Part shown: positions 32,127 through 40,943 of the stretch, piece by piece
Layout of the letters: the number at the start of each line of letters is the position of its first letter
Position numbering within the stretch: position 1 is the first letter of the stretch
DNA from: Paracoxiella cheracis
GTDB taxonomy: Bacteria > Pseudomonadota > Gammaproteobacteria > Coxiellales > Coxiellaceae
Assembly: GCF_049348705.1 (NCBI RefSeq)
Contig: NZ_CP186485.1
Coordinates: 62,001 to 126,000, forward strand
Reading direction: 5' to 3'
DNA length: 64,000 nucleotides
Notes under the pieces: model-generated
Databases searched by the model: none
The model's input: only the letters and a program-made list of their open reading frames with translations
What the model was told of the DNA's origin: nothing
Made by a program: the position numbers and the translations under genes

Positions 32127-33468
32127 AAATAAAGCATTATCGCCTGAAGAATTGAAGGAAGCTCAATCCATAATGCGTATATCAACTAAGTGGGAGGAGG
32201 ATCTACTAGGACTGGACTTAATCGCAAAAATGAATCCCAATGGGTCGGAGGCTCCAAATTTTACTGAAGAAGACGTTTATAAATTAAAACTACTGCTTCA
32301 CTTGGAAAGCAAAATTGAAGAATATAAACAACAGTTCGCAGGCTGGTGGAATGATTTTGGGTTTAACGCATACATACACAAACTTCGACAGTCAGGCACA
32401 CAACTATCGGCCGAATTATTCTCTTATGTTGCAGAAGAGTGGAGATTAAATCTAAAGTGCTGTGATCAATCACCTGACGGTCGACAGTCGCATTATGATC
32501 TACGTTCTGGATACAATGCTCCAACATTCGCAGTTTTGCGCACTCAGACAGTCGATGGCGAGAGTAAGCGAACGGGGCATTATAGTGCTTGCTTGCCTTC
32601 CTCAGTGTTTAAGGCATTTAATCAGCTTGTTAAGAAATCTAAACAAAAGTTAGTGCCACTTACTGATACCAAGCCTTTTATCGATCCTGCCCCGCCGTAT
32701 GGTGTAGTAAAAAAACAGGATCAAAATAATGATTCAGGTAGTGATGACGATGACGAAGAATTTCTTGACTGTTTGGATGAGAACTTATTTGTTGCTGAAT
32801 CTGAAACACAACGGCAGCAACAGCAACCTAAAGACCGCTTTATAAGATTAAGTGAAGGTAGTATTCCTCAAAATCCTACCCCATTAGCAGTGTCAAAACA
32901 GAGTCCTCAACCGGCAAGAAAAAATCCTAGTTCTGGCTCTCCCGCATCTAGTTTTAGTAACGGCTCAGGGGTGTTCAAACCAATGGATTTTAAAATAGTT
33001 GGGGCTCTACCTAATCCTAATAAGGATGAATCAGGGGCGCGTCTTAATAAACCATATAAAGATAAACCATGTAAAGTTACGAAGGATGATGTGACTATGT
33101 GGGTCCGGCATCCTAGCCCTAATCAGCTAGAAATTAGGGCTCGTCAATGCGAAAACAGAAAAGCAACACCTGAGCAAATTTTTAAAGCAATGGCTGCTCA
33201 ATTTTTGGAGGAGCTTCTTAAAAGGCACGGTAAAAATGATGTATCAGAATTATCTCCTGAACAAAAAACTTTCTGCATCGAGCTTATTCAGCCAGATACT
33301 GAAGACTCACGTGAATGCTTTGAGGAAGCATGTAAAGATCTAGACCTAATCCCAGTTTTTGCTTCTGACAGTAGTGCTCCTAAAGAAAAAAAACAAAACG
33401 GCTTAAAAGAAATTTTACAAAATATAGGGCAACAAACACCACGGGGACCAGCACCAGCAGGAGGATAA
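32127..33468 (+). pseudogene. C-terminal part of the disrupted OTU-like protein
   Basis: The frame leaves the IS1 border as NKALSPEELKEAQSIM and runs 445 codons to a stop at 33466-33468; a TTG at 32152 could start a 438-residue product. APTFAVLRTQTVDG followed by SKRTGHYSACLPS places a His (residue 310 of the restored protein) before a beta-strand-like segment, as in the His loop of OTU and papain-like proteases. Its partner would be Cys25 in the 14.3-kb fragment. The segment between them is helical (EEDVYKLKLLLHLESKIEEYKQQ), as in the extended Legionella OTU proteins. The C-terminal 280 residues are polar, with an Asp/Glu run, Ser/Pro-rich linkers and the tail QQTPRGPAPAGG. Confidence 0.7.
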
Positions 33469-33503
33469 ACAACCCAGTGCCAAATATCCGGTTATAGTCG
33501 TGA

Positions 33504-34814
33504 TTATGGCAGCTCGCTTAATACCCGCTCGAGGGTGTTTAACGTCGTGGTAATTTCTTTTTCTTGATGCGCGCTCGATACAAAACCTGCCTCAAATGCC
33601 GATGGGGCGAGATAAATTCCTGCATTTAGCATCGCATGGAAGAACTGCTTAAATCGTTCAGCATTGCCATTCATCACCTGTTCGTAACGAGTGATTTTTT
33701 CTGCGTCACTAAAAAATAAACCAAACAACCCACAGGTATGATTTGCAACGAAGGGAATGCTTGTAGCATGCGCGCGTTGTAATATGCCATCGACTAATTG
33801 CGTGGTTTTTGCGTGTAATTCGTTATAAAAATTTGGCGCTTGAATTTCTTTTAGAGTCGCAAGTCCGGCTGTCATCGCCACGGGATTGCCCGATAAAGTG
33901 CCAGCCTGATAAACGGGCCCGCACGGTGAAACTTGTTCCATGATTTCTTTTCGTCCGCCATAAGCTCCCACCGGCATACCACCGCCAATAATTTTGCCTA
34001 ATGCGGTTAAATCGGGACGGATATTATAAAGCTGTTGCGCGCCACCGAGCGCCACACGAAAACCGGTAATAACTTCATCAAAAATGAGTAAACTGTGATA
34101 CTGATCGCAAATGTCGCGAAGCCCTTCCAAAAATCCTGGTGCGGGTAAAACCAGATTCATATTCCCGGCGATGGGCTCGACAATAATGGCGGCGATAGTA
34201 TGACCGTGTTTTTCAAACAAAGCGCTGACAGAATCTAGATCGTTGTAAGTTGCGACTAACGTATCTTGGGTGGCTCCTTCGGGGACGCCCGGTGAACTGG
34301 GTGTGCCAAACGTTAATAATCCGGAGCCGCTTTTTACCAACATGCTATCGGCGTGGCCGTGATAACAACCCTCAAACTTAACAATTTTATCGCGACCCGT
34401 GGCACCGCGCGCTAAACGAATCGCACTCATTGTGGCTTCGGTGCCGGAATTGACCATGCGAACTTTTTCGATGCTTGGCATGAGTTTGCAAATTTCTGCC
34501 GCCAATTTAACTTCGGCCGCCGATGGCGCGCCAAAGCTTAAGCCCTGTTCGATGGCTGTTTGCACGGCAGCTAAAACGGCGGGATGAGCATGCCCAAGCA
34601 CCATCGGCCCCCAAGAGCCGACGTAATCGATATAACGATGACCATCTTCATCCATTAGGTAGGCGCCTTTTGCCGACTGAATGAAAGGCGGCGTGCCGCC
34701 AACCGCGCCAAAGGCCCGAACTGGCGAATTAACGCCCCCGGGGATATAATGCTGGGCTTTATTAAAAAGTTCGTCGGATCGAGAGGTCCGGATTTTTTCA
34801 TCAATTTGAGTCAT
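33504..34814 (-). CDS. hemL: Glutamate-1-semialdehyde 2,1-aminomutase
   Basis: PLP-dependent enzyme giving 5-aminolevulinate for haem synthesis by the C5 pathway. Length 436. VNSGTEATMSAIRLARG, FEGCYHGHADSMLV, LLIFDEVITGFRVALGGAQ and ALGKIIGGGMPVGAYGG with PLP-binding Lys274 are diagnostic. Divergent from rubredoxin, only 11 bases apart. Confidence 0.96.
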   Translation of the reverse strand: MTQIDEKIRTSRSDELFNKAQHYIPGGVNSPVRAFGAVGGTPPFIQSAKGAYLMDEDGHRYIDYVGSWGPMVLGHAHPAVLAAVQTAIEQGLSFGAPSAAEVKLAAEICKLMPSIEKVRMVNSGTEATMSAIRLARGATGRDKIVKFEGCYHGHADSMLVKSGSGLLTFGTPSSPGVPEGATQDTLVATYNDLDSVSALFEKHGHTIAAIIVEPIAGNMNLVLPAPGFLEGLRDICDQYHSLLIFDEVITGFRVALGGAQQLYNIRPDLTALGKIIGGGMPVGAYGGRKEIMEQVSPCGPVYQAGTLSGNPVAMTAGLATLKEIQAPNFYNELHAKTTQLVDGILQRAHATSIPFVANHTCGLFGLFFSDAEKITRYEQVMNGNAERFKQFFHAMLNAGIYLAPSAFEAGFVSSAHQEKEITTTLNTLERVLSELP

Positions 34815-34825
34815 GGTTGCGTATT

Positions 34826-34996
34826 ATGCCATATAAAAAATACATGTGTCTGCTCTGTGGGTTTATCTACGACGAAGAAAAAGGTTGGCCGGATGATGGA
34901 ATTGAGCCCGGCACCCGCTGGGACGACGTCCCCGAGGATTGGCTTTGCCCCGAGTGTGGTGCCATGAAGTCTGATTTTGAGATGGTTGAGATTTAA
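34826..34996 (+). CDS. rubA: Rubredoxin
   Basis: Small iron-sulfur electron carrier, 56 residues. Two knuckles carry the iron ligands: MCLLCGFIYDEE (Cys8, Cys11) and WLCPECGAMKSDF (Cys41, Cys44). GWPDDGIEPGTRWDDVPEDW between them is the family's conserved middle. It lies divergently beside hemL, a common neighbour pair in gammaproteobacteria. The electron partner is not in the window. Confidence 0.95.
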   Translation: MPYKKYMCLLCGFIYDEEKGWPDDGIEPGTRWDDVPEDWLCPECGAMKSDFEMVEI

Positions 34997-35044
34997 TCAA
35001 AAAGTTCCCGATGGGAGCTGCTTTCGTTGTCTTTAAACTGAGGA

Positions 35045-35149
35045 ATTTCAATTGCGCCAGAGGGGACGGGTGTTTGTTTGTACTTAGCGGCTATGGAGAG
35101 CGACTTCCGACAAACAAACACCCGTGCCGTCTCAGCCAGCAATTGAAAT
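35045..35149. repeat. Full palindromic element of the ATTTCAATTGC family (105 bp)
   Basis: Begins ATTTCAATTGC (35045-35055) and ends GCAATTGAAAT (35139-35149). Inside, GACGGGTGTTTGTTTGT pairs with ACAAACAAACACCCGT to make a long stem with a loop of about 35 bases. Core sequence differs from the other copies while the termini are the same. Confidence 0.8.
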
Positions 35150-35153
35150 GGAA

Positions 35154-35573
35154 TTACGGCTTCACGATCGCTAAAATCACAATGACGATCAACAACACGG
35201 TTGGGATTTCATTGAAGAATCTAAAAAATGTGCTGGAGTAGCGATTGCGGTTGTGTTTGAAGTCGTGGAGTAGCTTGCCGCAGTAGAGATGATAAATCCA
35301 CAAAATCAGCACAAATATGAGCTTGATGTGCATCCATATCAACGACATGTAAACGGGTAAATTTAAAAATAATAACCAAAATCCAAACACCGTCGTTAAA
35401 ATGCCAGCCGGTGTCATGATGTAATAAAATAATTTTTTTTCCATCACCTTGAATCGCTCGATGCCGATTTCATCGGTGCTTTGAGCGTGATACACAAAAA
35501 GGCGGGGCAAATAAAATAAGCCCGCAAACCAAGCGACCATAAAGATAATATGAAATGACAAAATCCATAGCAT
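35154..35573 (-). CDS. hemJ: Protoporphyrinogen oxidase HemJ
   Basis: Membrane enzyme that oxidises protoporphyrinogen IX, in the CopD/UPF0093 family. It is 139 residues from the ATG at 35573; the frame is open upstream but the extra 30 residues lack family character and overlap a repeat. Four hydrophobic helices. FHIIFMVAWFAGLFYLPRLFVYH near the N-terminus holds the conserved His and Arg, and MHIKLIFVLILWIYH the central His and Lys. FFNEIPTVLLI closes the family pattern. It stands near hemL, consistent with haem synthesis. Confidence 0.9.
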   Translation of the reverse strand: MLWILSFHIIFMVAWFAGLFYLPRLFVYHAQSTDEIGIERFKVMEKKLFYYIMTPAGILTTVFGFWLLFLNLPVYMSLIWMHIKLIFVLILWIYHLYCGKLLHDFKHNRNRYSSTFFRFFNEIPTVLLIVIVILAIVKP

Positions 35574-35713
35574 GCGGCTATGATAAAGGAGAGCTGTTAG
35601 CTTGTACAAGCGTAAAAGGCATTTCTTGAGTTGAAAAACAGCAATCCTGACCTCAGCTAGCAAGCAATTGAAGTCTTTGACCTAAGCCCCGGAAAGTTGG
35701 ATAATAACTGCCC

Positions 35714-36106
35714 ATGACAGAACCACAACTACAAATTGCTCTCAACTTCACCGACGCCGCAGCCCGCAAGGTAAAGGGCCTGATCGATGAGGAAGAGAAC
35801 CCCAAACTGAACCTACGCGTGTTTATCACGGGTGGGGGGTGCTCTGGCTTTCAGTACGGCTTCACGTTTGATGAGACGATCAACCCCGATGACCTCGTGA
35901 TCGAAAAAGCGTTGGATGATGAGGGTGGTGAAGGCAGTGAAGGCGGCGGCATCGCGCTGGTGAAGTTGCTGGTCGATCCGCTCAGCTTACAGTATCTTCA
36001 AGGTGCTGAAATCGATTATCGGGAAGACATCAACGGCGCTCAATTTGTAATTCGCAATCCTAATGCTAAAACCACCTGTGGCTGCGGCGCTTCATTTTCT
36101 GCCTAG
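35714..36106 (+). CDS. erpA: Iron-sulfur cluster insertion protein ErpA
   Basis: A-type carrier of 130 residues that hands Fe-S clusters to client enzymes. The three conserved cysteines are in GGGCSGFQYGF and TTCGCGASF. An acidic and glycine-rich insertion (DEGGEGSEGGG, about residues 70-80) makes it slightly longer than E. coli ErpA (114). Alternative A-type names (IscA, SufA) are less likely for a lone gene. EpmB and the photolyase in the window are possible clients. Confidence 0.9.
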   Translation: MTEPQLQIALNFTDAAARKVKGLIDEEENPKLNLRVFITGGGCSGFQYGFTFDETINPDDLVIEKALDDEGGEGSEGGGIALVKLLVDPLSLQYLQGAEIDYREDINGAQFVIRNPNAKTTCGCGASFSA

Positions 36107-36125
36107 TTAAAAAGGGAATGTTATT

Positions 36126-37091
36126 TTGATTGAGCACGAAAGCCCTTACAGCCGTCAGACATTAATGATTTTATTAGTGCTGATGGTTTTTTTCTGGGGG
36201 CTCAATTGGCCATTCATGAAATTAGCCATTCCACACATTTCCGCGTGGTTTTATGTGTTTTTGCGTATGCTGCTTGGTATGATTACGGTCGGCATTTATT
36301 TAGTTGCGACGAAACAATTTGAATGGCCATCGCGTCGTGTGCTCCCATTAATTATTGGTGTTGGTTTGTTACAAATGACAGTTTGTAATGTGTTGATGGT
36401 GGGCAGCTTAAAATATATCGAAGCGAGTCGAGGCGTTATTTTGTCGTACAGCACACCGTTATGGGTTGCGCCAGCGGCTATTTTGTTTTTTAAAGAAAAA
36501 TTTAATGGCGCAAAAATTCTCGGCATAGTGTTGGGATTTGTCGGGATTTTATTATTATTTAACCCCTTAACGTTTAGTTGGCACAACCATCCCGCCCTCA
36601 TTGCGAGCGCGTTATTGTTGTTAGCATCAGCGACATGGGCAGCGAGCATTGTTTTGATGCGCGAGTATCGAACAGGGTTTCCGACAATTTGTTTGACGTT
36701 TTGGCAGTTTTTAGTTCCAGTTATTATATTCGCTATTCCGGTGTTTCGGCACAACCACGCCGTCATAACCGCAACACAATGGAGTTGGGAGCTAGTCGGT
36801 TTAGTTTTATATGGGGGTGTGATCGCTACCGGTTTTTGTTTTGTCATTGTGATTATGATTAGCAAATATGTACCCAGCACCACGACATCATTAACTTTGC
36901 TCGGTGTTCCTGTTGCCGGCATGGTGTTATCCGCGCTAATTTTGCATGAAATGATTGGCATCAATAAGGTGGCTGCCATGTTGGGTGTGATTGTGGGAAT
37001 TATTTTAGTGTTGTATGCCGACAAGAAGCTGATGGGCGATAGTGTTGTGAGCAAGGTTGCCAGAGAGCATCGCCTTGAGCGTAGTGAGTGA
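36126..37091 (+). CDS. DMT-superfamily (EamA) transporter
   Basis: Ten-helix drug/metabolite transporter of 321 residues with two EamA repeats: FFWGLNWPFMKLAIPHISAW opens the first, and TWAASIVLMREYRTGFPT the second. RGVILSYSTPLWVAPAAILFFKEKF is typical. Start is TTG 36126 with AAGGGA about 9 bases upstream; ATG 36168 would cut into the first helix. The substrate is unknown. Confidence 0.85.
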   Translation: MIEHESPYSRQTLMILLVLMVFFWGLNWPFMKLAIPHISAWFYVFLRMLLGMITVGIYLVATKQFEWPSRRVLPLIIGVGLLQMTVCNVLMVGSLKYIEASRGVILSYSTPLWVAPAAILFFKEKFNGAKILGIVLGFVGILLLFNPLTFSWHNHPALIASALLLLASATWAASIVLMREYRTGFPTICLTFWQFLVPVIIFAIPVFRHNHAVITATQWSWELVGLVLYGGVIATGFCFVIVIMISKYVPSTTTSLTLLGVPVAGMVLSALILHEMIGINKVAAMLGVIVGIILVLYADKKLMGDSVVSKVAREHRLERSE

Positions 37092-37123
37092 GTTTCAGTG
37101 AGTTGCAGGCAAATTGGAATTCA

Positions 37124-37642
37124 TTAATCCTGCACAATAACGGTATTCGTGAGCACCGTTGAGTTTGGCACCATGATGTGCTTGCCCTCTGATTGCAGGA
37201 CCGTGTAGCGCAAATTAATTTCAGTCACCCTGCCATTTTCATTAGTGACACCGATGGTGTCGCCGATCCTGAAGGGTTCATAATATAAAATGATGAATCC
37301 TGCTAACGTATTCGATAAAGAATCTTTTAATGCAAAACCGACAGCAAAACTCGCCAAGCCAAGTCCAGTCACAAGCGCCAAAACATTAATGCCCATTGTC
37401 TCGAGTGCGGTGATAATCCCGATAATGATGATGACAACGTAAGCGACCTTAGCTAAGAGCGCGAATAAGTAACGACGACTCATTGTGTGGTTGGATAAGC
37501 GACTTATGATCGACCTCACAATTAACGCAATTATCCAAGCGACGATGAAAACGATAACGCCGGTGATAATCCTCGGCAGCGCTGCGATAACCTGTTGGTG
37601 TGCAGTCGAGATGAATCCTTTGATGTGGTTAACTTTGTCCAT
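37124..37642 (-). CDS. Small-conductance mechanosensitive channel, short MscS family
   Basis: Membrane protein of 172 residues with three helices. The third is the pore helix: LVTGLGLASFAVGFALKDSLSNTLAGF, with Gly/Ala packing as in MscS TM3, followed by the beta domain (PFRIGDTIGVTNENGRVTEINLRYTVLQ, IMVPNSTVLTNTVI). It lacks the C-terminal alpha/beta domain present in E. coli MscS (286 residues), ending IVQD. Short forms exist, so this may be complete; a recent truncation is the alternative. Confidence 0.8.
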   Translation of the reverse strand: MDKVNHIKGFISTAHQQVIAALPRIITGVIVFIVAWIIALIVRSIISRLSNHTMSRRYLFALLAKVAYVVIIIIGIITALETMGINVLALVTGLGLASFAVGFALKDSLSNTLAGFIILYYEPFRIGDTIGVTNENGRVTEINLRYTVLQSEGKHIMVPNSTVLTNTVIVQD

Positions 37643-37733
37643 ATTTTGTGATTACAGCATATTTTTTCGTGGATGTAAAAAATTAAGTAACTACATGTTT
37701 GACTGTATTTCGGAGCGTCATACCAACCCTGTG

Positions 37734-37997
37734 GCGTCATTTCGAGTAACGCGAGAAATCTCAACCGTGCAGTATTGTATTGTGGTTGAGCGCCTTGAAT
37801 TTCAATTGCTTGGCTCACGAGGCTGGGGTTACTGTTTTTCGGGAATCGCCGTCCTTGGCTGCTAAGTACTTCCATGGTACTTACGCCCGCAAAACAGTAA
37901 CACCAACCCCTCTGCCGCAATTGAAATACCGCTCGATAGTGGATGACTCAACGTAACCTCGTCATCCCGGAAATTTTGCATCAGGATGTACAAAATT
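37734..37997. repeat. Composite repeat block with a full ATTTCAATTGC element
   Basis: The gap 37643-37995 holds repeats rather than a gene. CGTCATTTCGAG...GAAATCTCA at 37735-37763 recurs at 62984-63012. A 129-bp palindromic element runs from ATTTCAATTGC (37799-37809) to GCAATTGAAAT (37917-37927), with GGTTACTGTTTT and AAAACAGTAACACC as inner arms. From 37913 to 37997 the sequence (including AACGTAACCTCGTCATCCCG and TTTTGCATCAGGATGT) is nearly the same as 62859-62946. The block extends into the last codons of rsmJ. Confidence 0.8.
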
Positions 37998-38754
37998 AAC
38001 TCTTTAAATAGACATCGAAACGGCTACTTTTTCCTTGAAAGACAAGGTCAGGTTCGCAGCCTTGAATAGTTGGTGCTAATCGTGAGCGTTTTACAACAAC
38101 ACGTTTTTTTGCTTTTGTGATCGCTAACGATAGTAACGCTGCAGCATCCTCATCCTCACCGACCACGTGGCGTAACACACGCATTTCTTTTTTGACAAGC
38201 GCTGATTTTTTTCGAGTGGGAAACATGGGGTCGATATAAATAACATCGGGTAGGTTTTTTAAATTTTTTAAAAAATGTATTGCATCATCTTCGATTAATT
38301 TTAACGTTAATGTTTTAAACCACTCTTCTTCTTTTGCGCGTTTTAAACCATCTTGTAGTAATGCAGCAATTATGGGGTTGCGTTCGATCATGGTGACTTT
38401 GCAGCCTAAATTAGCTAACACAAAGGCATCGCGCCCTAAACCCGCAGTGACATCTAAAACAGACAGTTGTTTTTTAGGTTGTATGCCGATGGCTTTTGCG
38501 ATTAATTGTCCGCGTCCGCCGCCAAACTGACGTCGGTGTGCTAGCGTTCCCGATAAAAAATCCACGTAAACAGGTCCGGGTGATTTTGGTTCCGTTAATC
38601 GCAGTTCTAAACGTGTGTCGGTGACAACCAATAAAGTTGGGTAATCATGATTGTCGATAGCAACGAAAGGCAAGTTTAGTTTCAGTGCTAATCGTTTCGC
38701 CTTAGCAGAGCAATGTTTGTTTTGAGCGGCGATGGCAGTAATATTATTCTTCAT
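37996..38754 (-). CDS. rsmJ: 16S rRNA (guanine-1516-N2)-methyltransferase
   Basis: RsmJ family, 252 residues, methylating G1516 of 16S rRNA. DVTAGLGRDAFVLANLGCKVTMIERNP is the SAM-binding start, IYIDPMFPTRKKSALVKKEMR contains the DPMFP catalytic motif, and FLSGTLAHRRQFGGGRGQLIAKA is specific to the family. Its start lies within the end of the DUF4143 ATPase (11-base overlap), suggesting co-transcription. In E. coli rsmJ neighbours prlC, here 32 kb away. Confidence 0.93.
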   Translation of the reverse strand: MKNNITAIAAQNKHCSAKAKRLALKLNLPFVAIDNHDYPTLLVVTDTRLELRLTEPKSPGPVYVDFLSGTLAHRRQFGGGRGQLIAKAIGIQPKKQLSVLDVTAGLGRDAFVLANLGCKVTMIERNPIIAALLQDGLKRAKEEEWFKTLTLKLIEDDAIHFLKNLKNLPDVIYIDPMFPTRKKSALVKKEMRVLRHVVGEDEDAAALLSLAITKAKKRVVVKRSRLAPTIQGCEPDLVFQGKSSRFDVYLKS

Positions 38755-39895
38755 AATTTAAGAGTCTGGGCAGGGATTTCACTGCTTCTGAGATAGGAAT
38801 AATTTCGATATTATCAACATATTTTTTAAGCTTGCCAGAATAAATTAAATATAATTTGGCATTTGGATATTCTTTTTCGAAGAGTTTCAAATTTTTTAAA
38901 TCTTTCTTATCAATGTAGTCTTTGCTTTTGACTTCAAAAGCAATTAAACCTTTTTCACCATAAGCAATAAAATCCACCTCTATGCCTTCTTGAGTTCTCC
39001 AGAAATATAGGTTGTAATCAAGCTGAAAGTAATCATTAATGGCTTTTAATTCTTGAAGGAAAAAACTTTCCATTGCAATACCATTGATTTCTTCAGGAAC
39101 ATCTAGGGGCCCCACAGGACGCAATGATCGATATACCCCAACATCAAAAAAATAAAATTTTGGATGTGTTACTAGTTTGCGTTTTGCTCTTTTAGTAAAA
39201 ATAGTTAATCTGTGGCCAAGCAGCAGATCTTCTAGCAAATCGAAAAAATTACGAACGGTTTTAGGATCTTTGCCAATCTCCCTGGCAATGGCGGACGTGT
39301 TAAGTAAGGAGCCTTGTGAAAAACTGGCTGTTTCCAAGAAACGAGAAAAAATACCTAAATTACGAGTTAACCCTTCTTGTAAAACTTCTTCACGCAAATA
39401 AGTTTTAACATACGTTTTTAAATATAGTGCTGGGTCAGGTTCACTTGGAATGGAGGGGAGTTGACCGTAATGAATGGCTCTATTGAGATCGAAATCTTCA
39501 CCTAATTCTATGGCTGTTAATGGGTACATGGAATAATGTAAAGCGCGCCCCGCTAATAAATTTACACCGCGTCGCCTTAAGCTTCGAGCACTAGAGCCTG
39601 TTAAAATAAATTTGAAGCGGTAGCCTTCAATGAGTCGGTGAATCTCATTTAATAAACTCGGCAATTTCTGCACCTCATCTAAAATGACCCACCCTTTAAA
39701 CTGGGGTGGTATAAGTTCTTCAAGATGCTTGGGATTGTTTTGCAGAGTCGTATAGATTTCGCTGTCTAGCAAATCCAGGTAAAGGGAGTTGCTGAAATTC
39801 GATCGAACCCAAGAAGTTTTGCCAGTTCCCCTTGGGCTAAAGAGGAAGAAGCTTTTTGGTGAGTCAGGAGATATTTTTAGCAATCTGGGATACAT
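38744..39895 (-). CDS. AAA-family ATPase with DUF4143 domain (copy 1)
   Basis: Protein of 383 residues. Walker A FSPRGTGKTSWV (about 20-31), Walker B WVILDEVQKLP (Asp73, Glu74), sensor-like FILTGSSARSLRRRGVNLLAGRAL, then a winged-helix-like segment (NTSAIAREIGKDPKTVRNFFDLL) and the DUF4143 domain ending in a nuclease-like VDFIAYGEKGLIAFEVKSKD. Such proteins are abundant and mobile in bacteria and archaea; their function is not established. Clearly paralogous to the gene at 59376. Upstream lies an unusual direct/inverted repeat array. Confidence 0.9.
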   Translation of the reverse strand: MYPRLLKISPDSPKSFFLFSPRGTGKTSWVRSNFSNSLYLDLLDSEIYTTLQNNPKHLEELIPPQFKGWVILDEVQKLPSLLNEIHRLIEGYRFKFILTGSSARSLRRRGVNLLAGRALHYSMYPLTAIELGEDFDLNRAIHYGQLPSIPSEPDPALYLKTYVKTYLREEVLQEGLTRNLGIFSRFLETASFSQGSLLNTSAIAREIGKDPKTVRNFFDLLEDLLLGHRLTIFTKRAKRKLVTHPKFYFFDVGVYRSLRPVGPLDVPEEINGIAMESFFLQELKAINDYFQLDYNLYFWRTQEGIEVDFIAYGEKGLIAFEVKSKDYIDKKDLKNLKLFEKEYPNAKLYLIYSGKLKKYVDNIEIIPISEAVKSLPRLLNYEE

Positions 39896-39899
39896 GTTC

Positions 39900-39982
39900 C
39901 CATTTTACCACTAAAAATAGGAATTGAAATCCCAAAAATAGGGGAAAAATAGGAATTGCGATCCCAAAAATGGGTAAAATGG
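39900..39982. promoter_or_regulatory. Nested repeats upstream of the DUF4143 ATPase
   Basis: Two 27-bp direct repeats, AAAAATAGGAATTG plus NNATCCCAAAAAT, lie at 39913-39939 and 39945-39971, with a period of 32 bp. They differ only at two central bases (AA versus CG). A perfect 10-bp inverted repeat, CCATTTTACC (39900-39909) and GGTAAAATGG (39973-39982), encloses them. The array lies immediately before the ATPase start and between it and gshB, so it may be an operator or an insertion scar. Confidence 0.75.
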
Positions 39983-39995
39983 CCGGGCTGCGAGG

Positions 39996-40943
39996 TTAGC
40001 CGACCTGATCTTCTATGAAATCCATCAAATCACCGGCGATGTTGAGGCCGAATTGGGCATCTAATTCACGGGCCCCCGTTGGGCTCGTGACATTGATTTC
40101 GGTGAGGTAGTCCCCGATCACATCCAGCCCCACAAACCACAGTCCCTTATCACGGAGTGTTGGGCCTACTTGTTCGCAAATCCATTGGTCATGATCGGTG
40201 AGTTCGCGTCCCTCGCCTTTTGCGCCCATCGCTAAGTTACCCCGAAAATCGCCCGCCGCCGGGATTCGTGCTAACGCATAAGGCACAGGCTCACCATTGA
40301 TTACAATAATGCGCTTGTCGCCGTCTTTAATGTCGGGAATGAATCGTTGCGCCATCACGAGCTGCCGGCCGTCTTGCGTCATCGTTTCGATGATTACCGG
40401 CAAGTTAGAGTCGTTAGCTTTCACATGAAAAATTGAGCGACCGGCCATGCCGCCTAAAGGTTTTATGATAATGTCATGTTCATTGTGTGCAAATTCTTTG
40501 ATTAGTTCAGGTTGGGATGTCACTAATGTTTTAGGGCAACATTGGGGAAACCACGCGGCGTACATTTTTTCATTGGCATCGCGTAAGCTCGATGGTTTAT
40601 TTAATACGAATAATCCATTTGCTTCTGCGTGTTCTAATAAATACGTTAAATAAATGTATTCCATGTTGAACGGCGGGTCTTTTCGCATTAATAAAACATC
40701 GAGTTCGGTGAGTGGCTGCTCGATTATTTCATCTAACTCAAACCAATGTGATGCATCGTCTGTCACATGAAGAGGCCGCATTCGTCCCCAGGTTAATCCA
40801 TCTTGCAACCAAATATCGGTGGGTTCTAGGTAATAAATTTCCATGTTGCGCGCTTGTGCTTCTAAAAGCATAGCAAAGGTCGTATCTTTTTTAATATTGA
40901 TGGAAGCGATGGGGTCCATTAACACGCCGAGTTTTAATGTCAC
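39996..40943 (-). CDS. gshB: Glutathione synthetase
   Basis: ATP-grasp enzyme adding glycine to gamma-glutamylcysteine, 315 residues. It begins LKLGVLMDPIASINIKKDTT as in proteobacterial GshB, and carries MRKDPPFNMEYIY, KPLGGMAGRSIF, GDKRIIVINGEPVPYALARIP and INVTSPTGARELD. Overlaps gshA by 4 bases (ATGA), so both glutathione steps are made from one transcript. Confidence 0.95.
   Translation of the reverse strand: MTLKLGVLMDPIASINIKKDTTFAMLLEAQARNMEIYYLEPTDIWLQDGLTWGRMRPLHVTDDASHWFELDEIIEQPLTELDVLLMRKDPPFNMEYIYLTYLLEHAEANGLFVLNKPSSLRDANEKMYAAWFPQCCPKTLVTSQPELIKEFAHNEHDIIIKPLGGMAGRSIFHVKANDSNLPVIIETMTQDGRQLVMAQRFIPDIKDGDKRIIVINGEPVPYALARIPAAGDFRGNLAMGAKGEGRELTDHDQWICEQVGPTLRDKGLWFVGLDVIGDYLTEINVTSPTGARELDAQFGLNIAGDLMDFIEDQVG

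Noticed and set aside
32152..33468. 438-codon frame as a complete gene
   Set aside because: Starts with TTG without a ribosome-binding site and is open back to the IS border; the 1818-base reconstruction explains it better.
36296..37054. 252-codon open frame on the minus strand
   Set aside because: Lies wholly antisense to the DMT transporter, is low in complexity (Thr/Ile/Pro/Met-rich) and matches no family; a shadow of hydrophobic codons.
37531..37920. 129-codon minus-strand frame
   Set aside because: Spans the repeat block and the mscS start; it is made from palindrome sequence.
39913..39971. CRISPR-like array (27-bp repeats)
   Set aside because: Just two units with a 5-base gap, no spacers and no cas genes; interpreted as an operator-like array.
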